From Priapulus caudatus (Eukaryota; Priapulida; Priapulimorpha; Priapulimorphida; Priapulidae), in the NCBI RefSeq assembly GCF_000485595.1, contig NW_014577532.1, positions 176,191 to 207,523 of the forward strand: 31,333 bases of DNA, in the 5' to 3' direction. The notes beneath the pieces were generated by a model. It was given only the letters and a program-made list of their open reading frames with translations, was not told the DNA's origin and searched no databases. Numbering within the stretch: position 1 is the stretch's first letter; the number at the start of each line of letters is the position of its first letter. Below, in pieces: positions 1-10,828 of this stretch. A program made the position numbers and the translations under genes.

Positions 1-1029
1 CTGTATTGAAATTCTAACGTTTTCCTCTGCATGAAACGCTCGGATAAAATGTTTTTACTGGTTTAACCACGAACATGGTAAATTCCTACAAAAAAGCGCT
101 CTCAGCAAGAAAATCGAAATACAATTTAGGCATAAAGTGTAATTCATTAGAAGAATGGTTTCAATGGCCTAAAATATTTTAGATGTTGAAATTCACTTGC
201 GATATGTAATGTATAATATCACGATATTGCAGATTCATCCAAGTATTGCGGTATGCTAGCTTTATGTATGTTTCTCGTATATTAACATTCTCATACAGTT
301 TTTCATACATATGTTTGAGAAGTTTATATATTATATATATTATAGAAACAACTTCGTATCATTTTATTTATAATATATTGTTTAAAATTGAATAAAACAC
401 GTGTATTAAGCTCGTGTATATGTTATGGTATGGTAAGCAAGAATAAAACGACTAATAACCATGTACTCCTAAATAGTTCATGTTGCTGGTTTCTAGCACC
501 GCGTTTATGCTGTGTCTGTGGATTCTGCGTGAGTGTCTATCGATCTACATTCTGAGAACATCAACATTCGGAATATAACATAGTTGACAATGTGAGGCAC
601 AATAAATATTTTCTGGTCGGGCAGATACAGCAAACAACAACATAATGATGGGTGAACATAACACGTCTGGCAGCGCGTTCGCAGCTCGTAAACAAACTGA
701 AAACAAACATTTAGCAATGTGAGCAAATAGTCGGCAGTGTTAATGTTGTTTGCATAGCTATTTGAACTTTACGGACTTCATCGTTTGATTTTTGATCGGG
801 GTTCTACGAGCGAAGCGATACACATTCCGTGTTCCATCACGCACAGACGCGCATGATGTCACTAACATGCGGATGACGACGGTAATTCGCAGTTCTTGCT
901 AATTCAATCACGACTCTCAGCTCTCGCTCGCAAGGAAGGCATATCGCTTCTAGATGCGAGGGCGTTCTATGCGGATTCCACATAGAACAACACTATGTGT
1001 AGCTACAGTTAAAAATTTATTATTTATTA

Positions 1030-1383
<354 letters not shown>

Positions 1384-1477
1384 TATATATATATATAATA
1401 TATATATATAATATATATATGTCATCGTTCAGGACGTGTTCAATCATTCGAAATAACTCTTCCCCGATGCCACGGCG

Positions 1478-1810
1478 TTGGTGATTTTGTTAACCCGCGT
1501 GAGCCGACCTTCCCAGCTATCGCCATCGCGCCTCGCCGCAGCACTTTAGCGTTTCCTGGTAATGAAGCCGATATTCGAGCTCCGCCAGTTGCCGGCAGTT
1601 TCACAGCGCTGTCTCGCTGCCGCCGAGTCTGCGCGTTAATGCCTGAGAGCTAGCCGACCGCTGCCGCGCACACGCATACTGGCCTGCCGTGCGTCCTTAA
1701 GGAGCCCGTTGTCGGTAGAAGCGAGGCAGGAAGCTGCGGGGTGACGACGCTGCGATTTGTTAGTCGCAACACGAGCTGATACCGCTATCGTCACTCGGTG
1801 TGATTTAGCG
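1478..1810. other. GC- and CpG-rich stretch, no gene recognised
   Basis: This stretch is clearly richer in CG dinucleotides than the AT-rich surroundings. It is mirrored at about 12010-12315 in the right arm. It could be an unmethylated regulatory island or the 5' part of a gene. A 100-codon frame exists only in the right copy (12013-12315) and is not shared with the left copy, so I do not call it coding. Confidence 0.35.
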
Positions 1811-2538
1811 TAGCTCGGTATCGCACAGCCGCCGGCGTCAGTGTCCCTAGCAGGAGAAGCCGCCTATGATGTGCGTGGCCGCATTGCGCAGGCCGCGCAG
1901 CCGTGAAACATCGTTGATCGGGCTGCCCGTGAGCTGGATAAGTCAGCGAGTTCAATGGTCGGCAGAAGGTAAAGTCGAGTGCGTCTTTACTTTTCATCGC
2001 TGGTTATGGGGATTTGAAGTGTGTAGGAGACGTGGGGACATCGGGGCTCTACCATTCGCGATCGCAGTAGCGAGGTTTTAGCATTTTTTTCACGTTTTAA
2101 TCGTAAGGTCACGACGAGTGTATCGCGCAGCGCGGTGTATATAGTTACTTAGTAAGACAAACACCGGTAAGAAAAAATAGTACGCCGCTAATTCATGAAG
2201 TAACTATTTAATGCTTAAACGTAACAATTACGCTAATATCAATTAAGTAATGCTGCAACTGCCGTACGGTCTATACTGGCCGAGTAGTTCATCGCAATTG
2301 CGGTAGGCTAGAGACCCTCCAGGTCAGGAGAACGGAGTTAGGCAGCAAGACGTGATTACATACTAATACCTATACGCTTTGCTACAATGTGCGTTGTTCT
2401 GTGTACATTCCCGAAATGTTGAACTAACAGAGTAGACGTTTGTCCGCCGTTCAAACTGCTTTGCAGAAATCCAGTGGGGATCCTTTCTAGACAAACTGCA
2501 GGCCGGATAAACGCGCGAAGCGCGAACAGCGCCACCTG

Positions 2539-2817
2539 TGGCGCCATCTATGGACAACTCGCTGCCCTATATTAGAATACTTTTCACGAGGCCTTTTAGG
2601 TATAGGATAAAGCCGTAGAATCGGTCAATTCAGCAGTTCTGGCCATTGCAGAAGTCTTTCGGCTTTGCACGTAGGGCGAGAATAAATCCAAATACTCGTT
2701 TTTGTTGCTTTGTGGCTCGGCGCGCGCTGGCTTTTCGTGTATAAAATAAATTTTCCCTTTTCGCTGATTTATGCCCTGACATTAATTTGGAAGTTATCGC
2801 CACCCATAGATGGCGCT
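2539..2817. mobile_element. Possible short inverted-repeat element inside E
   Basis: GGCGCCATCTATGG at 2539-2552 is answered by CCATAGATGGCGC near 2804-2816, giving about 14-bp inverted ends around roughly 250 bp of non-coding sequence. No target duplication was established, so this is only a candidate MITE. Confidence 0.35.
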
Positions 2818-3159
2818 ACGAGTCCATCTACGTAGCATTTTCAAGTTTTTTTTAAAAAAACGCTCGGCTGCATGACCTAGACTGCGCGGCGGCTGCCACA
2901 GTTCGACACGCTAGCGTAACTCACTTCAGTGTAGCAACGATAGTTCGCTGAGTGAAGGTCGGTAGCCGTCTAGCCCTGCTCGTCACTGCCGCATGAACTT
3001 TGAGCGATAAGCTCCAATCTGATGTTCTGATGTTTGCCATTATGATTGTGAGGATGTTCAGTTTGTTTAGACTCAGACTAGCGGCACATTAAGACTGCTA
3101 TTACATTCCACACCTACGGCTAGGAATACTTGTATTACTACAAGTACATGTTACAATAA

Positions 3160-3262
3160 TTACTACTAAGTACTACTACTAGTAGTAGTAGTACTACTAA
3201 GTTACTAGTACTAGTACTAGTAACTACCAGGACCGCACGAGCTAATAGTAATAGTAATAGTA
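3160..3262. repeat. ACTAGT / AGT triplet tract
   Basis: Tandem ACT, AGT and TAATAG triplets form local palindromes such as ACTAGTACTAGTACTAGT. A very similar tract occurs at 22344-22421. Confidence 0.8.
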
Positions 3263-3510
3263 ATAATGACTAACTCTGTTACTAGTAATTAACTTACTAA
3301 TAATGACGAACCCTAACCTATTATATTGATATAATATTAGATTTATATTGATGTAAATGACATTGGTTTTATTCCCCATGCCATACATTGGGCCATATAA
3401 TATTGGGAGCCACTGTTCTCTATCCTTGAACCACTAGTACTACTAGACTACTACGCACTAGCAAGAAACGCCTCTTTGCTAGGGTTAGAATACCCTGAGG
3501 CTATACTAGA

Positions 3511-3592
3511 CACAGGCACTTGAAGCGTTTCAATAAAATATAATGCTAACTAAATACGAAATCTATTTACTACGAAATTGTTAATGTTTCTA
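3511..3592 (+). mobile_element. Solo terminal fragment of element A
   Basis: It starts CACAGGCACTTGAAGCG and follows the terminal inverted repeat of element A (see 4738-6160) for about 80 bp, then diverges. There is no partner end nearby, so this is a truncated copy. Confidence 0.75.
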
Positions 3593-4028
3593 GTATAGGC
3601 CTACTCTGTTTCAAGAAGGTTTTCGAGGTGCAAAGGCTATATTAGACTAGGACTCGCCTCCAGCTCGATTAGCCATTGAGTGACTAAGCTAAGCCGAGGG
3701 TGCGAGAGAGTGCCAGTCTATGGGCTATAGGCGGCGGGCAGGCGGCGCACTGCTTTCCAACTCCCGTACGAGCCTCGCCATTGGAACGCTTGCAAAAACT
3801 GCAGCGTTGGGGCGCGAAGAGCGCCGGTAGGTGTTTCCTGATTCTGACAGCCGTTTCCATTACTGGGCAAGGTTCCCGAATGTCAGAATTTCGACATTCT
3901 TTCTGTGATTTCGCGTGACACAGCTCGGTTACGAACAGATTACTCGGTTACAGTTTTTATAACAGTGAACACTGTTCACGTCCAAATGTCTACCGCTCTG
4001 TGTCCCACTAAAAAATTGCGGACTGTTC

Positions 4029-4105
4029 GCTGGCCAGCTTATGGATCACGTGCGCCCGCCAATTGATTCGGCGCACGGCATCCATAGCTGCCAGCGCTGC
4101 ATACT
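4029..4105. repeat. Degenerate hairpin inside element E
   Basis: An imperfect inverted repeat corresponding to the perfect 26-bp stem at 30536-30598. Here the left stem carries several one-base insertions while the right stem is nearly intact. Confidence 0.6.
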
Positions 4106-4737
4106 GTCGTAGGACGTTCCCGCGGTCGCCGTGCGCTTGCCGCGGAATTCGCGCGCGAGACGCATCTGCGCTTATAATATTGCGCATAGGCTTGGTGGAT
4201 CAACACCTCCTTTCGGCAACGCCCTCTAGTATCCCGTCTCATCTGGTTGCATTCATGGTTACTGTTTAGGTTAAGTTGGGGTTGTTTGGGGTTATGGTGA
4301 TGGTGATTGATGATAGCGATGGGTGTACCAGGGTTTTTGTATATGTTATCATGAATATATGAATGAGAGGTGATTCCATTCCATTGCGCGACGCCGAGCA
4401 TATTATATTTGGCCTTTTAGCGCAGCAATGTAAATGTAAAGTGTCCAGCGCTTATAAATACTGGATATAATTCGAGTATGCGAAGCCGTTACAGCAGCGT
4501 TACTGCCATGATAGGATTCGTCGAATGCTGTGTCATGAATATATATGATCAGCTGCTGCCAAACCTTGAAATTTAACTGCAAGCGAGCTGGAGATTGTGC
4601 AAGCTCGTCTTAATTTAATTCATTTCAAAATTTCCAGACATTGGTTATGTAGTTGGAATCATTACAGCTATATAAGAAAATGCATTAGTTTGAGCTTCGA
4701 AATATTATAATCTATACTGTTTTCTAATCAACTGGCT

Positions 4738-6160
4738 CACAGGCACTTGAAGCGTTTCATAAAATATAATGCTAAATAAATACGAAATCTATTTACTACC
4801 AATTCTTAATGTTTCTATACTCTCTTTCATCTATTATGCGACATTTCCTGTAAATTCCGTCCAATCCTACGTGCAACCATATACGCTGCCGCCAGCCATT
4901 GCTCTCGCGGCTCCACTGTTGCACGCTTACACTTATATTACAGTGTTGTAGTGGTAAATTATTTTTTGGGTATACCTCTTATACTGAAGCTCAATCCTCA
5001 AAGCAACAAGCCAACGACAAGGCGCTGCCCGTGGTGGTGATTCACAAACACAGTGCCCCCCCCGCCAGTGACCCACCCTGACCAGATTTAAAGACCAGGA
5101 GATTTAAAGACTTGCAAGTGGGACTTAGAAGAAAGCTAGAAACGAGAGATTTAGAAGAGGTTAGAAGAGATTTAAAGATTTTAAAGAATCTAGATCTTTA
5201 GATCTTTAGATCTAGATTTTAGATCTAGAGATTTAGATCTTAGAGATTTAGAGATTTAGAGAGATTAGAAGAGGTTCGATTTAGAAGTTGGATTTAGAGT
5301 TCGATCTGGAGTTAAAACTATAGTAAGTAATACTGTAATAATGATGTAACATGCTGTACGTATTATAAGAGGAAACACTGTAATTCCCTGTACCCTGTTT
5401 ATACCGTATTAAAGATTTAACAGTTCGGTTACCTAATTTATAACTCATTGTTCCTACTCTCTATCACTTAGTTTCGTTCTCTATCTAGTATCTACGCATC
5501 GACACCACGGAACACCAATAAACTATAGCTATATCGATCTAATTTGTAGGCTGTTTTACACGCGGCAGTGACACTTTTTTATACCCTAGACACAACTGAC
5601 GAATACGGTAAACATACAGTCACGCGTTCAGACGGCACAGAGCAAAACTGCTACAACTGGCATAGGCTTGGGCGCCGCGCGCCACGTGCGCCCGCCGGCC
5701 CTTGGAGGCGGATGCGCAATCATCAATGTCGATATACGTACGTTTGATTTGTCAAAAGTTAGTCGCGTATATGGATAGCCAACACAAATTAATTCTATGG
5801 AACACCACGCGCCAGCGTATGAATGTCGACGAATATAGCCTAATTATTTTTTTGGTATACGTGCGTATACCCAAAAATGTCCTATTTTTTAATTATACGC
5901 GGGTATACATAAGTATACCCTCCACTACATCACTGCTTATATATATTACTATATATATTAGTGTAAGCGTGCAACAGTGGAGCCGCCAGAGCAATGGCTG
6001 GCGTCAGCGTATATGGTTGCACGTAGGATTTGGACGAATTTACAGGAAACTGTCGGCAATAATAGATGAAAGAGAGTATAAAAACATTAAGAATTGGTAT
6101 AAATACGATTTTCGTATTTAGTTAGCATTATATTTTATTAAAACGCTTTAAGTGCCTGTG
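4738..6160. mobile_element. Element A, long-TIR DNA transposon, copy in left arm
   Basis: It starts CACAGGCACTTGAAGCG and ends with the near-complement CGCTTTAAGTGCCTGTG. The inverted similarity extends roughly 230 bp inward from each end. Flanks AACTGGCT (4730-4737) and AACAGGCT (6161-6168) look like an 8-bp target duplication with one mismatch, which would suit hAT-like or P-like elements. The interior holds a GATTTAGA-type minisatellite (about 5094-5290). No transposase frame is visible, so it is presumably non-autonomous. I do not recognise the family. Confidence 0.75.
5094..5290. repeat. AGATTTAGA-type minisatellite inside element A
   Basis: Degenerate tandem units of GATTTAGA and AGATCTTT fill the centre of element A. 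The counterpart in the right arm (about 10225-10470, TCTAAATC on the plus strand) has a different number of units. Confidence 0.8.
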
Positions 6161-6199
6161 AACAGGCTCACTGATTTATGTCGGAAGACACATTATATA

Positions 6200-6446
<247 letters not shown>

Positions 6447-6542
6447 TATATATATATAGATATATGCTGACTTTATGTGTATGGTTGCTCGCGTGCGTGC
6501 GTGCGTGCATACGCGTAAGTGAGTAAGAAGACAGTTTCGTGC

Positions 6543-6686
6543 CTACATATTGGGCACTTCCTTATAGCTCATTTCATATTTTCCGCTATCAATAAAAAAC
6601 ACAAAGCAAAATATAGTACAAACGCCTAGGATAATCAATAGACTTATCGTCTTTATCCACCGCCCATGGAATAACGAAGCGTCCAT
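6543..6686 (-). CDS. Short ORF with a signal-anchor-like helix (hypothetical)
   Basis: A 47-residue frame starts at an ATG in a reasonable context (AGAGATGG). It reads a short basic N-terminus with RWIKT, then a strongly hydrophobic stretch of about 20 residues (roughly 14-34), then a polar tail. This pattern is typical of a type II signal anchor or a signal peptide, as in the first exon of a Golgi enzyme, but it ends in a stop and no downstream exon could be joined. It may be a first exon or chance. No family is recognised. Confidence 0.25.
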   Translation of the reverse strand: MDASLFHGRWIKTISLLIILGVCTIFCFVFFIDSGKYEMSYKEVPNM

Positions 6687-7109
6687 CTCTTGCAGTATGA
6701 CGTGGTATAGTAATGCCATGAACCTTGTCACATAATGCAGTCTAATAAAACACACCTCCCGAAATGGCCAGCGATACGACAGCGGAAATTGCTCGGGCAG
6801 ATAATAGCGAGAACTAGAATAACAACATCATATTTTAAAAGGAGGCATGAGCTGACTGATGGGCGTGATAAGTAACGACAAATTGTACAGATAAATAATA
6901 GGAAAAGTAAAATATGAACAATACGAAAGCACATTTTACAGACATTGTTATTTGAAGATGGCACTAGTCTTGCAAACCCGGATTGCGAACCTTTCCCCGC
7001 GAGCCTTCTTAGAGAATCTGCTTGCTTTCTATAGCGTGTAAATGCTCGCTTATATAAATAAATAAATAAATAAATATATATATATATATATATATATTAT
7101 ATACGCTTG
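6687..7109. other. No gene recognised
   Basis: AT-rich sequence with chance open frames. It ends in an AAAT/TA tract (about 7055-7102) just before a MITE. Confidence 0.5.
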
Positions 7110-7538
7110 CAGGCCCGTAGCCAGGGGGGGTTCGAACGAACCCCCCCGCCGCCAAGCCAAAAATTTTTTTTTTTTAATTTGCAAGAATTTCACTCAGGTC
7201 GCTCTATTCAGTGTAATAATTGGCAAAATCTCCATTGTGCGCGGAGCGTGAACAGTGAACACCCCTCCGCACCCCTCCCCCGCTGGTCGCTGGCTCCCTC
7301 GCCTGCGTCTGCTTCGCGCCCGAGCAGGGGCGTGTACATGGGGGGTCCAGGGAGTCCGGACCCCACTTGCTTCGCCGCAGAAAAACGCATCTGAGGGGTG
7401 TAATTTTAAAATTTCTGTGCTCGCAACTTCGGGTTACGGTTAGACCCCCCCTGGTAAAATCCTGTACACGCCCCTGCCGAGCAAATTTGCCAACATTGAA
7501 AAACGAACCCCCCCCAATACAAAGCTGGCTACGGCCTG
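7110..7538. mobile_element. Outer MITE of a nested pair
   Basis: The ends CAGGCCCGTAGCCAGG and, in reverse complement, CAGGCCGTAGCCAGC form terminal inverted repeats. Exact 6-bp flanks CGCTTG (7104-7109 and 7539-7544) look like a target-site duplication. The inner ends are G/C homopolymer-rich (GGGGGGTTCG). It is 429 bp long including a second element, has no coding capacity and is non-autonomous. Confidence 0.8.
7325..7476. mobile_element. Inner MITE (152 bp) nested in the outer one
   Basis: Terminal inverted repeats CAGGGGCGTGTACA are exact at both ends. Flanks CCGAG (7320-7324 and 7477-7481) are identical 5-bp direct repeats. The CAGGGG terminus resembles hAT-type ends, although 5 bp is shorter than the usual 8-bp hAT duplication. 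It was inserted into the 7110-7538 element after that one landed. Confidence 0.8.
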
Positions 7539-7549
7539 CGCTTGTATAT

Positions 7550-7640
7550 ATAAATACATGTGTGTGTCTGCGTGCGTACGCGCGTGCGTGTTTGCGCCTG
7601 CCTGTGTGCGTGTGTGGATGCGTGCTTCCGTGCGCGTGCC
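7550..7640. repeat. Imperfect TG/CG-rich low-complexity tract
   Basis: Purine-pyrimidine alternation (TGTGTGTCTGCGTGCG-type). It lies in the readthrough part of the BOK-like last exon (see 7699-9260). Confidence 0.6.
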
Positions 7641-7698
7641 TGACTACGTGAATTCGCATATAGTCTGCCACGAGTCGAATCGATGAAAGGCTAATACT

Positions 7699-9260
7699 GT
7701 GACCTCGTAGATATAGAGCACCAGACAGAACCGTGAGCAGTGCCGCGGCTCCAGTCACCAACGACATCACAGCCACACGTTTTTGTAACTTTGCTTCGAC
7801 TTGAAATTGTGAAACAAACTCCGCCTGAAATAAAATGGGTAGCATGATCACATTCTTCTCAGCGCGTACACCGTTACGATATAATACAACTCGTTTGCAC
7901 ATCAGTTGCCACAAGCCTACAACTAGTGAGCACAGCGGCAGATCCACGATTTTGAGATGGTGGAGGGGGGGGGGCGCAACCGCGTAGCCAGGATTTCATT
8001 TTAAGGGGTGCGGATTTTGTGATAGCGCCGGTACGCACGCTTCGTGTGCCGAATAGGGGGAGGGGTCGCCTCTTGCGCCCCCTTGGATTCGCCACTATGA
8101 GCAGTACTCAACAATAATTTATTTCTTCGCTTAGGACTACGGTGTACGTTTTTTTTATTATTTAATGAGTCATGGTGTACGGTTTGTCAAATACGACGCC
8201 ACTGTGAGCGTTTGTGCCGCATCGTCATACATTCGGCGTAATAACTCATGCTGCCATCATGCGGCGGCAATAAAAGATTTCTCATTACCCAGCCTCCTCG
8301 CTGCGCTATCCATGACGCAATGTCGGAATCTATAATCTCCACCAAAATGTCCGGCAGACTGACAAGAAATTCGGCACGGCCCTGTCTCACGGAATCCACG
8401 GCAATTGATTGCAGTACGGCGAACATGGCGACGATCTTACCCCAGGCGATATCAGTCGCAAACAATGACTCGCAAAACGTCTGAAAGAGGTCGTGAATCA
8501 TAGCCACCGATCTTCCTTTCAGTTCAAAGCTCGTCGCGATGCATTGGTAGAGACATGGATATGTTAGCTCGAGGTATTGCACTGCACATAAAAGATGTGA
8601 AATTTCAGTAGGCTCGATTTCGTCGCTAAATTGATCCTCGACGGGCAATCCCTCCTGAATGAACAGAACAAGAGGTCATGCACAAATATCGTTATAACAT
8701 AAACAATATGTGTACGGACAATATAAACAGACTATATACACCGACTTGTAATAATATGGCAACTAGGAAGAGTAAGCAAAGTAGTGTGGAAGAAATGACG
8801 TTAGTACCCACGTTAAATCATAGCGGGTTCGGATCAATCTTTTAATAACTACTAATGTTAATGTATGGATATTGTATCATCTGGCGTGTGCCAAATAAAC
8901 GACATTGATAATATATTCGTCGGAGGCCCTGTAATGGTGTCTCAAAACGCGAACAGGTTCCGGGTTCAAATCGCGACGGTAATAATGTAGACAAATAATG
9001 AATTCGGAATTAGAGATAACTGTAATCGCCCACACATTATTATATTTACAACTCACCTGAATTAGTTTGGCATGGATGAAATGCCTGACGAGTAGGCGTG
9101 TCTGCTTCAACACGTTATGTTTTGATATCGCAGGACGCCGCGGTAGCAGTAGCACGCGGAAGAAACGTCTCGCTATTTTGTGCACAGTTCCGGTGGCATG
9201 CAGGACATGCTGATCACCGTCGAAGGGCGCCGATAATGTCTCTTCGTTCGTCGCGGCCAT
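7699..9260 (-). CDS. BOK: BOK-like BCL-2 family protein, three coding exons (copy D1)
   Basis: BOK is a multi-domain BCL-2 family effector related to BAX/BAK, acting at ER and mitochondrial membranes in apoptosis. Exon 1 (9260-9057, 68 codons) starts at ATG and ends CAG|GTGAGT. Exon 2 (8654-8289, 122 codons) follows TTCATTCAG and ends TGG|GTAATG. Exon 3 starts at 7824 after TTTTATTTCAG. All joins are phase 0 and all three exons are open. Residues 57-68 (VRHFIHAKLI) fit the BOK N-terminal helix. BH1 is AWGKIVAMF (138-146), followed by AVDSVRQ as in BOK. BH2 is WIAQRGGW then AEFVSQF (183-197), with an intron after GGW as is common in this family. A hydrophobic tail anchor lies at about 207-229. 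Odd points: the BH3-like region (about 85-101) lacks an LxxxGDE core, and the expected stop after residue 233 is absent. The frame runs on to 7204 through MITE sequence. The identity is strong; the C-terminus is uncertain. Confidence 0.9.
7933..8097. mobile_element. MITE in intron 2 of the BOK-like gene
   Basis: The ends CAGCGGCAGATCC and, in reverse complement, TAGTGGCGAATCC form degenerate inverted repeats enclosing G-run and C-run sequence. TGAGCA flanks both sides. The better-preserved copy at 15828-15988 shows GTGAGCAG/ATGAGCAG, suggesting an 8-bp target duplication. It is present in both copies of D, so it predates the duplication. Confidence 0.65.
8930..8980 (+). other. tRNA-like B-box segment in BOK-like intron 1
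   Basis: GGGTTCAAATCG fits a pol III B box (GWTCRANNC). The upstream 30-40 bases are only loosely tRNA-like. It could be a tRNA-derived SINE remnant and is present in both copies of D. There is no cloverleaf good enough for a tRNA call. Confidence 0.3.
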
Positions 9261-9365
9261 TTCTACTGACAGAGCTAGCTAGTTCTAGAGCGATTTAGAG
9301 AGCGGTATAACCTGTAAGATATCTAGGGCACGTCTGTGTAATATTTACGTGAATTATATTAAACA

Positions 9366-10828
9366 CACAGGCACTTAAAGCGTTTTAATAAAATATAATG
9401 CTAACTAAATACGAAATCTATTTACTACCAAATTCTTAATGTTTTTATACTCTCTTTCATCTATTATTGCCGACAGTTTCCTGTAAATTCCGTCCAAATC
9501 CTACGTGCAACCATATACGCTGACGCCAGCCATTGCTCTGGCGGCTCCACTGTTGCACGCTTACACTAATATATATAGTATATATATAAGCAGTGATGTA
9601 GTGGAGGAAATACTTATGTATACGCCGTATAATTAAAAAAAATAGGACATTTTTGGGTATACGCACGTATACCAAAAAAAAATAATTAGGCTATATTCGT
9701 CGACATTCATACGCTGCGCGTGGTGTTCCATAGAATTAATTTGTGTTGGCTATCCATATACGCGACTAACTTTTGACAAATCAAACGTACGTATATCGAC
9801 ATTGATGATTGCGCATCCGCCTCCAAGGGCCGGCGGGGCGCACGTGGCGCGCGGCGCCCAAGCTATGCCAGTGTAGCAGTTTTGCTCTGTGCGTCTGAAC
9901 CGTGACTGTATGTTTACCGTATTCGTCAGTTGTGTCTAGGGGTATAAAAAGTGTCACTGCCGCGTGTAAAACCAGCCTACAAATTAGATCGATATAGCTA
10001 TAGTTTATTGGTGTTCCGTGGTGTCGATGCGTAGATACTAGATAGAGAACGAAACTAAGTGATAGAGAGTAGGAACAATGAGTTATAATTAGGTAACCGA
10101 ACTGTTAAATCTTTAATACGGTATAAACAGGGTAAAGGGAATTACAGTGTTTCCTCTTATAATACGTACAGCACGTTACATCATTATTACAGTATTACTT
10201 ACTATAGTTCTAACTCCCAGATCGAACTCTAAATCCAACTTCTAAATCGAACCTTTTCTAATCTCTTCTAAATCTCTAAATCTCTAAGATCTAAATCTCT
10301 AGATCTAAAGATCTAGATCTAAAGATCTAAAGATCTAGATCTAAATCTCTAAATCTCTAAATCTCTAAATCTCTAAATCTTTAAATCTCTTCTAACCTCT
10401 TCTAAATCTCTCGTTTCTAGCTTTCTTCTAAGTCCCACTTGCAAGTCTTTAAATCTCCTGGTCTTTAAATCTGGTCAGGGTTGGGTCACTGGCGGGGGGG
10501 GGCACTGTGTTTGTGAATCACCACCACGGCGCAGCGCCTTGTCGTTGGCTTGTTGCTTTGAGGATTGAGCTATCAGTATAAGAGGGTATACCCAAAAAAT
10601 AATTTACCACTACAACACTGTATATAAGTGTAAGCGTGCAACAGTGGAGCCGCGAGAGCAATGGCTGGCGGCAGCGTATATGGTTGCACGTAGGATTTGG
10701 ACGGAATTTACAGGAAACTGTCGGCAATAATAGATGAAAGAGAGTATAGAAACATTAAGAATTTGGTAGTAAATAGATTTCGTATTTATTTAGCATTATA
10801 TTTTATTGAAACGCTTCAAGTGCCTGTG
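9366..10828. mobile_element. Element A, copy in right arm
   Basis: It has the same CACAGGCACTT...AAGTGCCTGTG ends as 4738-6160. The 3' flank AGCCAGTT is the complement of the left-copy flank AACTGGCT. The 5' flank, ATTAAACA, belongs to unit D and shows no target duplication. The element therefore joins two different loci, which marks it as the breakpoint of the inverted duplication or of an assembly join. Confidence 0.75.

Larger units (their letters stand above)
2491..4246 (-). mobile_element. 1.76-kb insertion in the left arm (element E), unclassified
   Basis: The right arm reads directly across the site (GAATGCAAC then TAGAAAGGGATCC), while the left arm carries 1756 extra bases. In reverse complement one terminus starts CAGATGAGACGGGATACTAG. 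The same terminus occurs at 30403 after the same flanking CAAC, inside another repeat. The other end here begins ACAAACTGCAGGCCGG after TTTCTAG. There is no clear target duplication: TCTAG and TCTGG flank it with one mismatch. Internally it holds a possible 285-bp sub-element, ACTAGT-rich triplet tracts, a solo end of element A and a hairpin at 4029-4105. No transposase frame is visible, so it is probably non-autonomous. Confidence 0.7.
7698..9365. repeat. Unit D, first copy (direct repeat)
   Basis: This segment is repeated in the same orientation at about 15598-17270. Homology starts at CTGTGACCTCGTAG and ends at GAATTATATTAAACA, immediately before element A at 9366. The second copy instead continues AGGCTATATACAG. 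The copies differ by many one-base indels spread across exons and introns. Confidence 0.9.

Noticed and set aside
4738-4744. RAG/Transib-type recombination heptamer (CACAGGC resembles CACAGTG) at the ends of element A
   Set aside because: No nonamer or spacer is seen, the flanks favour an 8-bp rather than a 5-bp duplication, and one heptamer-like match is weak.
8248-8484. Plus-strand ORF over the BOK-like exon 2
   Set aside because: Antisense shadow; the minus strand carries BH1, BH2 and matching splice sites.
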